From Cytobacillus luteolus (GTDB lineage Bacteria > Bacillota > Bacilli > Bacillales > Bacillaceae_L): a stretch of DNA of 64,000 bases. Positions 36,860 through 45,513 of the stretch are shown here, one piece after another. Where the stretch lies: the NCBI RefSeq assembly GCF_017873715.1, contig NZ_JAGGKM010000004.1:186001-250000 (forward strand), read 5' to 3'. The translations under genes were made by a program, and so were the position numbers. Below the pieces are notes generated by a model. It made no database searches, was not told the DNA's origin, and saw only the letters and a list, made by a program, of their open reading frames with translations. How positions within the stretch are numbered: the first letter of the stretch is position 1; each line of letters begins with the position of its first letter.

Positions 36860-38620
36860 ATGAATCAAAAGGGGTCAAGTTTACTTTTAGTCTTATTGGT
36901 CACTCTAATTTTTATGACATTAGGTATGGCGATACTCTCTGCATCAATTGGCGGAGCAAAACGTACAGAATTTCGTAAAGTTGAAACGATCACTCTACAA
37001 GAGAGTATTAAAAGTATCGATGAGGTTATAGCAAGACTGAAAGTATACACGTTAAACGTCGACATAACAAAAACAACACCTATCGAATATGAAATTAAAC
37101 TAAATGAATTCCTCTTAGAATTAATAGATGAGTATGAATTGGATTATGATAAACCTGAAGATATTGATATCTCCCTACAATATAATGTTGGAGAACAGAT
37201 GCGGCAAAAACTTTATACAAGAGTGTATCAAATCAGGAAAAAGGCAGGGAATAAAATTGTAAGTAGGAACGTTATTATTTCGGCTTCCCCTAGCTTTTTG
37301 AAATATGCATTGGGATCAAGAACTGATGTTACTTTAAATGGTGGTACCTATATAGACGGAAATATTTATGTACAAGAAGACTTTTATGTGAGTAATTCAG
37401 CCAACTATATTTATAATGGATATAAAAAGACGACTTTAACAACTTTTCCAACAACATCTCCTACTAGCTTGTTGTTTGCAAAGGAGAATATGTATTCATG
37501 TTCTTATGGTACACAATGTTATCAAGTTACTAACTCGGGAGATTTTATTGGAGAACAAGCCCTTTTCAGCAGAGTAAACAAAGAAGGAGCTGAATTGAAT
37601 AATTCCTTTAAAGGAAATGCTCCTATATATCAAAAATCTCATGATGAGTTCATTGATGTTGACGTTATGACAACTTTTGCTGATAAACTCTTTGATGCTG
37701 CAGGTGCATCCTTCTCTAACCCAGCAATTAGGAATAGATATTCACAATACCTTGAAGATAAAGAAAATACGGATGACAATAAGCGTCAAGTAATTGACAA
37801 CTTACTAGATGACTTAAAAAGTTCCTATAACATAACGAATAACTTTATAGACTTTGAAGATTTAACTCAGCAAGACAAATCAATTTTAGTTGAGAGCACA
37901 AATGGCACGGATAATATATATGTAGACGTTAGTTGTATTAACTTCAAGGGATATTATTTTGAGAATAATGAGTGTAACCAAACTCCTAATACTGGGCACT
38001 ATTTAAATTCTCATTGGCTAATATTTGATGGTAATGCATTTTTTGAAAATACAGGAACCGAGCGAATGAATATAGCTGCAAACATCCTTGTAACAGGAGA
38101 TGTTTTCATTAGAGGAGATATTGCTTTTGATTCTACCCTTTATGTTCTTGGAGATGCTACCATTTATAATGCTGATATTTCAGGTGTAAAAGACCAAAAT
38201 GAAAAAGAAAAGGAAATAGTAATGATTGTGCAGGGTGAGCTTAATATAGCAAGAATCAATGAGTTTACAAATTCATCCGACAAAGATGAAAATTTAAGAG
38301 GTTACTTTTACACTAACTCGAATGCTATCTTATATGCTGTTGGTTCAAACATAAATATTAGAGGTGGACTATTTGCCAAAGGAAATAGCAATCAACTTTT
38401 ACCGAATACTAATTCACATGGATTGGTAATCAACACTTTCCGTGGAAATGCAGAAGAATCACTTGGACTTTATGATAAATTATTACTTACTCAAAGTGAA
38501 GACCTTCAAAAGGCTAGATTTAAGGTTATATACGATAAAAATATTTTTATAGAACAACAACAAGGACTTCCATTAGTAAATAAATTAGATTTAATTGCAG
38601 ATGATCTAGTTATCAAATAA
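36860..38620 (+). CDS. Large PilX/GspK-like minor pilin with a C-terminal strand-rich domain
   Basis: The N-terminus MNQKGSSLLLVLLVTLIFMTLGMAIL resembles PilX proteins: a QKG leader and a hydrophobic helix without Glu at +5 (the tip-type exception, like GspK). After about 150 residues it has a long region of short strands with many Gly/Asn turns (GTYIDGNIYVQ, NAFFENTGTERMNIAANILV, TGDVFIRGDI, LYVLGDATIYNAD), suggestive of a beta-helix like that of polymer-forming proteins. 586 residues, far longer than usual. Third gene of the operon; convergent with the ankyrin gene. Confidence 0.75.
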   Translation: MNQKGSSLLLVLLVTLIFMTLGMAILSASIGGAKRTEFRKVETITLQESIKSIDEVIARLKVYTLNVDITKTTPIEYEIKLNEFLLELIDEYELDYDKPEDIDISLQYNVGEQMRQKLYTRVYQIRKKAGNKIVSRNVIISASPSFLKYALGSRTDVTLNGGTYIDGNIYVQEDFYVSNSANYIYNGYKKTTLTTFPTTSPTSLLFAKENMYSCSYGTQCYQVTNSGDFIGEQALFSRVNKEGAELNNSFKGNAPIYQKSHDEFIDVDVMTTFADKLFDAAGASFSNPAIRNRYSQYLEDKENTDDNKRQVIDNLLDDLKSSYNITNNFIDFEDLTQQDKSILVESTNGTDNIYVDVSCINFKGYYFENNECNQTPNTGHYLNSHWLIFDGNAFFENTGTERMNIAANILVTGDVFIRGDIAFDSTLYVLGDATIYNADISGVKDQNEKEKEIVMIVQGELNIARINEFTNSSDKDENLRGYFYTNSNAILYAVGSNINIRGGLFAKGNSNQLLPNTNSHGLVINTFRGNAEESLGLYDKLLLTQSEDLQKARFKVIYDKNIFIEQQQGLPLVNKLDLIADDLVIK

Positions 38621-38640
38621 AATTTTATAAAAAATAAATA

Positions 38641-38680
38641 AGAGTAGCTTACCCTTTATGGGTTAGCTACTCTTTACTTT
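38641..38680. terminator. Convergent terminator between the minor pilin operon and the ankyrin gene
   Basis: Long stem AGAGTAGCTTACCC / GGGTTAGCTACTCT with a 5-nt loop and T-rich tails on both strands. Confidence 0.85.
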
Positions 38681-39561
38681 TCTCCATTTAGATATGAAAC
38701 TATTTCGTCATGATTCCATTTTTTAGCCTTATCTATTGCTTGCTCTCCTAAATTGTCCTTGAGAGACTTTTCTGCACCATTTTCCAATAATATTCTTACA
38801 CTTTCTTGATAGCCATATTCTGATGCAATCATTAACGCTGTGTAACCCTCATTTTGGGTCTGATAATTAACATTTGCTTCTTTTTTAATTAATGACAGGG
38901 CTGCTTCAATGTGATCATTTGAGATCGCCAACATAAGAGGAGACCACCCGTTACTATCTATTTCGTTAACGTTACTTCCTTTTTCAATGAGTGCTTTTAC
39001 TACTTCAGAATGCCCTCTTGCAGAAGCTAATAGTAGAGGTGTTTCAGCTAATGAGTTTGTTATAGTGGGATCAGCACCTGCATCCAATAATTTGTTAACT
39101 ACGTGAGCACTCCCTTTTCTACTAGCGTAATGTAATGCAGTACTACCTGTCATATCCTTTTGATCAACTTCTACATTATTTAGTAGTTGATCTATTAAAT
39201 CCAAAGATGCTGAGTCAACTGTATCCTTAATATCGGGTGTTGTTGATATTGATAAGCTTAATGCAGGAATCGGATTTTGTTCAGATATCTCGTAATTGGA
39301 CTTAGCGCCACTTTCTAATAATAGATTAGCAATATCATGAAGGCCATATTTTAACGACATTATAAATACAGTTTCACCGCTATCATTTTTACTTTCTAAA
39401 TCAATGTTTTCCTCTGTTAGTATTTTAACCTGTTCTAGATCTGCTTCCTCTACTGCTGTAAACAATTCTTCAGTCTGATTTTTATTTAACTTATCTAATT
39501 TAGTACAACCTGAAATAGTCATTGTGGTAACAATAATTAAAAATATAATAAGTTTCTTCAG
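38674..39561 (-). CDS. Ankyrin-repeat lipoprotein
   Basis: A signal peptide with lipobox (TISGC) is followed by five or six ankyrin repeats (GSTALHYASRKGSAHVVNKL, ETPLLLASARGHSEVVKALI, GWSPLMLAISNDHIEAALSL, GYTALMIASEYGYQESVRIL), so it should be anchored outside the membrane and mediate protein binding. The frame is open upstream to 39624, but that part runs into the terminator of the next gene. The first codon with a correctly spaced RBS (AGGAGG, 7 bp) is CTG at 39561, giving the ideal signal LKKLIIFLIIV. About 295 residues. Confidence 0.78.
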   Translation of the reverse strand: MKKLIIFLIIVTTMTISGCTKLDKLNKNQTEELFTAVEEADLEQVKILTEENIDLESKNDSGETVFIMSLKYGLHDIANLLLESGAKSNYEISEQNPIPALSLSISTTPDIKDTVDSASLDLIDQLLNNVEVDQKDMTGSTALHYASRKGSAHVVNKLLDAGADPTITNSLAETPLLLASARGHSEVVKALIEKGSNVNEIDSNGWSPLMLAISNDHIEAALSLIKKEANVNYQTQNEGYTALMIASEYGYQESVRILLENGAEKSLKDNLGEQAIDKAKKWNHDEIVSYLNGEK

Positions 39562-39583
39562 AACGAGCCCTCCTAACAAAAAC

Positions 39584-39620
39584 TTGAAGAAAAGCCTTAA
39601 CAAAAGAATGTTAAGGCTTT
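39584..39620 (-). terminator. Terminator after the Ig-repeat protein
   Basis: Stem AAAGCCTTAAC / GTTAAGGCTTT with an 8-nt loop and a T-rich tail on the minus strand. It also marks the upper limit for the ankyrin gene start. Confidence 0.75.
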
Positions 39621-39627
39621 TCACAGT

Positions 39628-42600
39628 TTAATATAACCATTTGCTTCTATCATCATTAGTATCTCTTGTACCAGGTTCTACGACTTTAATTGGTAGGAAT
39701 CTAGTGAAAACATTTCCATCTTCATCAATAACTTTTACTTCAATACTGGATTCACCAAGACGTTTCCCTTTTACAATGTGTGAATTAATAACCGTAGCGA
39801 TATAATTATCTTCACTTTTAAAGTTAATACTTCTGACATTAGTTGCATCAGACGGGACAAGTGAAATATATTGATTCAAGTTACGTTCTTCACCTTTTTC
39901 AATAATAATAGGTGATGTTGGTACTAAAATATTAGTTAATGGAGAGCCTACATACACGATTGCAGATGCACTTTTCCCATTTCGTGTAGTTACTGTAATA
40001 CTAGATGACCCAGTGCTCATCGCTACTATTTTCCCATTTGAGTTTACAGTCACTACATTAGTGTTTGATGAAGACCAGTTAATATCTTTATATGTTGCGT
40101 TACTAGGATTAATTGTAACAGTAAAATTATTGTACTCGTCAAATTTTGATAACCTAACTTCCTTTGGACTAATCTCAATAGATTGAACTGGTACCGGCAA
40201 TATTGTGATTATTGCATTATCTGTAATTACCTGACCAGATGAACCGTAACCATATACAGTTAACATCGTTGTTCCTTCCTTGAGTCCTTTAACCGTACCG
40301 TCTATACTATTTAGTTTGGCAATGTTAGGATTTGCAATTTCAAAAATTAAATTATTGGTGGAATCCTGTGGTAATACACTAAGTGGGATAGATTTAATCT
40401 CACCAATCTCTATACTCATATCATTTACAACAATCAATTCTATCGGAACACGAACAGTTACACGTATAGTAGCTTCTTTCACATTGCCAAATCTATCAGT
40501 AACGGTAACAGTAACAAGAGAGGTCCCTTGTTGCACTGGTTGAATAATGCCATTGCTATCCACTGTAATTATTTCACCGTTAGTATTCTCACTCCATTGA
40601 ATATCCCTAACGGTTGCATTTTCCGGTTGAATCTTCAGTGAAGGAAATAAATTATTTGGAATTCCCTTATTTACAGTTATTTCACTTGGTAACTGAACAT
40701 TTGTAATAGCAAAATCTGAAACTAAGGTAAGTGAATTGAAACTAGATTCAATTCTTTCAGAATTAATATCATTAAAAAGCAACTTAGAATTATTTAATGT
40801 AAATTGATCTTTTGTCTTAGGAGAAACAGTAACAGCAAATTCCAGGGGATCGGCACTACATTCATTTTGTACGCATGAATATTTGATATCATCGAATGTG
40901 CCTTCTAGTGTATAACCAGATTCTACGTTTCCGGTTCTTGTGAAGTTATTACCTTCTGGTAACTGTACTTCCAAGCCTGCTGGGAATGTCTCTCTAAACT
41001 GAACATTTGTAACCTTCAGAGTAGCATCACTATTTCCGTTAATATATCGAATAAACTTACCAATAATGTCGCCACTTGAATTAATCTCAACTTCAAATTC
41101 TACAAAATTGGTTATTTCTACTTGTTTTCTTCCATTTGGAAAATCATCAATAACAGGAAAGATCATCTTATAAGGTCCTTCTTTTGTAAGGTCTTCAATT
41201 ACTTCCTCAGTTTTCCTTTTGATGTTTCCTGGCGAAGTTAATATCATATCGCCAATTCGAAGTGGAAGTTCATATCCAAATCTTAATTCCTCTTCAAAAT
41301 CTTTCTTGTTTGACCCATAAAATGATAGTCCAGCAAAGTTCCCACTAAAAGCACTATCCTGGTCCGAATTACCTTGACTTCCATTAATAATCGTGTATTT
41401 CTTATTAACTGTAAAACCTTCAGTAGGGTTAATTACACCTATTGGGCGTACTCCTGTAATCCCATTTTCAAAATTATTTTGTAGAGGCTTAGGTTGTATT
41501 TTATAACCAATTGTATTAGTTTTACCAACTTCTATAACACTAACTGGGTTATTAAGTTGTCTACTAACTTCAATATTTGAAGAAATCTGCTTTACATTAA
41601 TAAAAACATCTTGTTTAGAAATGGCACCCTGCTTATCCAAAACCTCAATTGTAATCTTCAAGTCCCCACCATTCGGTAAAGGATTCTCGAAAGATTTGAT
41701 TACTGTATCTCCGTTAGAAATATGTTGGTCTACAAAAACTTCCTTATCATCAAATAGAATTCTCGTCTTTAGTTTACGATCCTTTAAATCCAAATCTTCA
41801 ACACTGTACGCAATTTCCATAACTTGATGGCTTGGAATTGTTGAATTACTTATTGGAGTAATTACTTTAATTTCCGGAGCATGATTTGATCCTAAAAATG
41901 CGCGATACATCGTATTAACAAATAATCTTTGCTCAGAATCTGGAAATTTATTATTTGTATGACCTGTACCAGAATACGTTATATTACCTTTTGAATAAGT
42001 GTAATAGTGATTCCAGCTATCATCTTGATCACGTGTATTACCGATAACGTTATACCATGGTGTGATACTCTCATCTTCTAAATCCAACGTGTAATATTGA
42101 TTGTGTGTATTTGCTATAGTTAATCCTTGTCCATCCAATAGAAATGGATACTGGGTTATTAAACCTTCATTTACTTTTCTTGTATTGGTAGTGATATTTG
42201 GAGCATTTGTTCCAAGATCAGTTCTTGGAAAAGTTTGTCCAGTATCATCCATGAAGTTGTTTACCCAATCATTTTCTGAACTATAAATTGTGTCATGGGT
42301 AAACATAATACTTTGACCAGTGTCGATAAATCTTTGAATTGAATTTATTGCATTACTATTTAAGCTAGCACTGTTATATACATCTGCAAAACCAAAAATA
42401 AGCATGTCATACGTACCATTAATAGACTCATGAGACAGTTTTTTCGAGTTTTCACTTAACAGAGACCTACTTTTCTTAAACGTGTCTATATCAGTAACAT
42501 CTATAATGATTTCATACTCTTTATCTTTCTTTAAATAGGACTGGCGCATTACATCATTATTAGCTGAATTATTTAATGAACCGGCTAAACTTGTATCCTT

Positions 42601-43539
42601 TTTCACCTGTAATACTCTTACTTTTACGACTTCGCCTTTAAAAAATAATGAACCACTTTTATAGTCACTACTAGATTTTATTGGATCAATTATTTCAAGT
42701 TTCCAGTTTCTTAGCCCTGAATATCCCCGTGGAAGAACATATACTATACTACCTTTGTTTGACGTTATCCCTCTTGTTAAGACAATTTCATCTAGTGTAT
42801 ACTTCCCATCAAAATTAGAATCTATATAAAGATTAGCAGTAATGTTACTAGAATTATTTGTATTAGCAACTGAAAAATCAAATTTAACTGAATCCCCAGC
42901 TTCATAGAAATGTTGGGTGTTCTGAACGTACTCTACTGGTCTTTCATTTAGTATAATTCGTGGACGTTTAGAAAACTGATTTAAATAAAAATCATTTATA
43001 AGATTTTTAAGAGTAATAGAATCATTGTAGAACTTTACATTTTTTTTATTTGTATTTGCGAAGACTGAAAAGTTCTTATACAATTTACTATTCGTATGTT
43101 TTAATATATCTGAGTGTAAAAGTACTGGTTGACCATTATTAATAAAGCCGTTAATAATTTCATTTGATTTTAGATTTGTAATGTCATTTAAAACATTCGT
43201 AGTGTTATGAGCACTCGTTCTTTGTTGGACAGTGTGAGAGGGACTACTATTGACACGGGCAGGATTATAATCCCCGCTTGCAAGAAGTATTAAATCATAC
43301 TTCCCTACTAATTCTTCTCGAAGTGCTACAAATTTTTTCATTCTCATTGTTGTTACATTAAATTTCCGATTATCTAAATCATTTTTTATTTGTGATTCAC
43401 CGTTTGCTATAATTTCTAAAATTTCATATTTTAATTCATTATCAATTGTAGTAGCAGCAATTTTGGGTGAGGTTTCATTTATAAATAGGGTTAAAACTAA
43501 TATGAAAATAATTGATATACTGATAATTTTTTTTGACAA
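39628..43539 (-). CDS. Large secreted Ig-repeat protein, DUF5057-like (candidate adhesin)
   Basis: 1303 residues. Signal peptide 1-28 (MSKKIISISIIFILVLTLF). Two related Rossmann-like units (ELVGKYDLILLASGDY and GTYDMLIFGFADVYN, the second with GQSIMFTHDTIYSS) match DUF5057-type proteins. They are followed by a central beta-rich region and at least four bacterial Ig-like (Big_2) repeats in the last 370 residues (for example VTINPSNATYKDINWSSSN and GSSSITVTTRNGKSA). No LPXTG motif, so it is probably released or held by other contacts. TTG start behind AGGAGGAGG. Position between minor pilins and the diguanylate cyclase suggests a surface or pilus-tip protein, by inference. Confidence 0.75.
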   Translation of the reverse strand: MSKKIISISIIFILVLTLFINETSPKIAATTIDNELKYEILEIIANGESQIKNDLDNRKFNVTTMRMKKFVALREELVGKYDLILLASGDYNPARVNSSPSHTVQQRTSAHNTTNVLNDITNLKSNEIINGFINNGQPVLLHSDILKHTNSKLYKNFSVFANTNKKNVKFYNDSITLKNLINDFYLNQFSKRPRIILNERPVEYVQNTQHFYEAGDSVKFDFSVANTNNSSNITANLYIDSNFDGKYTLDEIVLTRGITSNKGSIVYVLPRGYSGLRNWKLEIIDPIKSSSDYKSGSLFFKGEVVKVRVLQVKKDTSLAGSLNNSANNDVMRQSYLKKDKEYEIIIDVTDIDTFKKSRSLLSENSKKLSHESINGTYDMLIFGFADVYNSASLNSNAINSIQRFIDTGQSIMFTHDTIYSSENDWVNNFMDDTGQTFPRTDLGTNAPNITTNTRKVNEGLITQYPFLLDGQGLTIANTHNQYYTLDLEDESITPWYNVIGNTRDQDDSWNHYYTYSKGNITYSGTGHTNNKFPDSEQRLFVNTMYRAFLGSNHAPEIKVITPISNSTIPSHQVMEIAYSVEDLDLKDRKLKTRILFDDKEVFVDQHISNGDTVIKSFENPLPNGGDLKITIEVLDKQGAISKQDVFINVKQISSNIEVSRQLNNPVSVIEVGKTNTIGYKIQPKPLQNNFENGITGVRPIGVINPTEGFTVNKKYTIINGSQGNSDQDSAFSGNFAGLSFYGSNKKDFEEELRFGYELPLRIGDMILTSPGNIKRKTEEVIEDLTKEGPYKMIFPVIDDFPNGRKQVEITNFVEFEVEINSSGDIIGKFIRYINGNSDATLKVTNVQFRETFPAGLEVQLPEGNNFTRTGNVESGYTLEGTFDDIKYSCVQNECSADPLEFAVTVSPKTKDQFTLNNSKLLFNDINSERIESSFNSLTLVSDFAITNVQLPSEITVNKGIPNNLFPSLKIQPENATVRDIQWSENTNGEIITVDSNGIIQPVQQGTSLVTVTVTDRFGNVKEATIRVTVRVPIELIVVNDMSIEIGEIKSIPLSVLPQDSTNNLIFEIANPNIAKLNSIDGTVKGLKEGTTMLTVYGYGSSGQVITDNAIITILPVPVQSIEISPKEVRLSKFDEYNNFTVTINPSNATYKDINWSSSNTNVVTVNSNGKIVAMSTGSSSITVTTRNGKSASAIVYVGSPLTNILVPTSPIIIEKGEERNLNQYISLVPSDATNVRSINFKSEDNYIATVINSHIVKGKRLGESSIEVKVIDEDGNVFTRFLPIKVVEPGTRDTNDDRSKWLY

Positions 43540-43603
43540 TCTAGTTCCTCCTCCTATCTGCTACAAAATAATAATATAAAATTAGTACTAAATACTTATT
43601 TCT

Positions 43604-43612
43604 ATTATATCA
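43604..43612 (-). promoter_or_regulatory. Extended -10 promoter of the Ig-repeat protein
   Basis: TGATATAAT on the minus strand, about 65 bp before the TTG start. No clear -35 hexamer. Confidence 0.45.
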
Positions 43613-43660
43613 CTTATTAATTTTTCAGTGTATATATTGATTAATATTATATTTCTTAAA

Positions 43661-43690
43661 AACCAAAAACCCTCCTGAATAAAGAGGGTA
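43661..43690 (-). terminator. Terminator after the diguanylate cyclase
   Basis: Stem ACCCTC / GAGGGT with a 9-nt loop then TTTTTGGTTTTT on the minus strand, just past the stop codon. Confidence 0.8.
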
Positions 43691-45409
43691 TTAACTAACA
43701 TATTGCGCAACCTTATTCCTACCTGCCTGCTTAGCACCTGTATACATCGCTCGGTCAGCATGGCGAACGAGGGCAAGAGGGTCATCTGCGTCTTCTAGTG
43801 CAGTGGCGACTCCTATACTAGCTGTAATCTTAGCAGAAATTTGTTTTCTATTATTATCTAGGTCAGAGTAAAAAACAAACGGGTTATTAGCAATTAACTT
43901 TCTAATATCTTCAGCAATTTGTAAACTTGTGAATTTGTCTTTGTTCGGCAATAAGATTACAAATTCCTCCCCACCGTACCGTGCTACTGTTCCTCTTTTA
44001 CCAACCATCTTCACTAGTCGATTAGCAAGTTCACATAAGATTAAATTACCGCTCTGGTGACCGAAATTGTCATTAACTGCTTTAAAATGATCGATATCTA
44101 GTAAAATTAATGATAATGGTTCGCCTTTATTAGTAGAATCTAATTTTTTAAATTCTTCTTCTAATAATCCTTCAAAATAACGATAATTATAGAGTTTTGT
44201 TAAGGCACAACGCTCACTCTTATTTTTCGTTTCCTCATAGTGTCTTGCATTCTCAACAGCAACAGCTAAATAGGAAACGAGTAAGTCGACTATCATCAAT
44301 TGATATTTTTCATATGATCTTTTTGAATTTGAAGCAAGTACAAGAACTCCTACAATCTGTTTATTTCGGACGATAGGGACTGAAATAATACTTTCAACTG
44401 TCGCCGGAAGATAGCCTTGAGTAATCTTTTTCCACTCTTCCTTTTTATGAAACAGAACAGCTTGTCCTGTTTGCCAAACGGTACCACCAATACCTTCATT
44501 TTTTTGTAAAGGAGGAATTGAAAGAGTCTTTTGTACACCATTTTCAACATAACGAATGAGATGCAATCCGTCCTTTTTCACATCTAATATATAAGCAAAA
44601 TCTACGGGCAAGACAGTTGAAAGCTTTTGGATAATTAAGTCGAGAACCTCATCTACCTGCAATCTCCCAGCTAACTGATGACCTATTTCACTTGCTTTTT
44701 GTAGATAGTAATTAACATTTTGGCTCGCATAATATTGTTTAAAGAAAATCGAAAGAGTAATGAATGGTATACCAACATAAACTGTAGCTATTACACCCAT
44801 CTCGGTATAAAGAATATACAAAATAATCCCGATAGGAAATTGAATAAGAACCGTAATACCTTGTCGTAATGTATCCCGAGTGAAGAAGTGTATTCGATCA
44901 CCGTTTAGTAATCGAAGTAAAAAGTTGATTACTAGCTGGTTAGATAAAAACTTTGTTAATTCATAAGCAGCTGCAGGAACTAGAAAGGCTAAAGATGCCA
45001 AGTCATTTCCATTATGAGTGCCACCCAAAAGGTAGAAAACAACAGCACTAATAATTGAAGTGATTAAAAATATTAAAGAATTTAATGGAATTCGATAAAG
45101 TTCGCTCCATCCAATTCTTATTGTTAATAAAACAATCATGAAAGCAAATTGAGCAAATACTAGCTCAGCAAAAAGTCCAAATGATAGAAAGACAGCTAAT
45201 GCAATCCCCTCATATAAAAAGATCGGGGTATTGTTTAGTTTAATTGGAAAAAAGCCGACAATTGCAATTAGAATAAGAAAGAATAATATATCCGCACTAT
45301 AGCTTGCTATGTCTGGTTTAGTTACTAGAAAGGCTAAATAGGTTGAAGAAGGCACAAAAACAAGCCACAATAACCATATGATTATTTTTGCACGTCGATT
45401 GGAATTCAT
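43691..45409 (-). CDS. Membrane GAF-GGDEF diguanylate cyclase
   Basis: Makes c-di-GMP from two GTP. Six or seven membrane segments cover residues 1-225, a GAF domain about 240-385 (LQVDEVLDLIIQKLSTVLPVD ... GIGGTVWQTGQ, parts), and a GGDEF domain from about 395. The active motif is GGEEF at 479-483 in RYGGEEFVILLP, with HADRAMYTGAKQAGRNKV at the end. The usual inhibitory RxxD site before GGEEF is absent (RGTV instead). 572 residues. ATG 45409 has an AGGAGGAAAAGAC RBS. It lies between folC and the Ig-repeat gene. Confidence 0.92.
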   Translation of the reverse strand: MNSNRRAKIIIWLLWLVFVPSSTYLAFLVTKPDIASYSADILFFLILIAIVGFFPIKLNNTPIFLYEGIALAVFLSFGLFAELVFAQFAFMIVLLTIRIGWSELYRIPLNSLIFLITSIISAVVFYLLGGTHNGNDLASLAFLVPAAAYELTKFLSNQLVINFLLRLLNGDRIHFFTRDTLRQGITVLIQFPIGIILYILYTEMGVIATVYVGIPFITLSIFFKQYYASQNVNYYLQKASEIGHQLAGRLQVDEVLDLIIQKLSTVLPVDFAYILDVKKDGLHLIRYVENGVQKTLSIPPLQKNEGIGGTVWQTGQAVLFHKKEEWKKITQGYLPATVESIISVPIVRNKQIVGVLVLASNSKRSYEKYQLMIVDLLVSYLAVAVENARHYEETKNKSERCALTKLYNYRYFEGLLEEEFKKLDSTNKGEPLSLILLDIDHFKAVNDNFGHQSGNLILCELANRLVKMVGKRGTVARYGGEEFVILLPNKDKFTSLQIAEDIRKLIANNPFVFYSDLDNNRKQISAKITASIGVATALEDADDPLALVRHADRAMYTGAKQAGRNKVAQYVS

Positions 45410-45513
45410 GTCTTTTCCTCCTTCACCTTTTTATAAAGTATATGTTATTTTAACAAATTTTCAGATAGTTGTCATATAAAACTAGTACAATTTACCTGTA
45501 TTTCCAGTAACTT

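Noticed and set aside
43540-45513. c-di-GMP riboswitch near the diguanylate cyclase or Ig-repeat gene
   Set aside because: I looked for the GEMM core (CACGCACAGGGCAAACC-like) in the spacers and did not find it.
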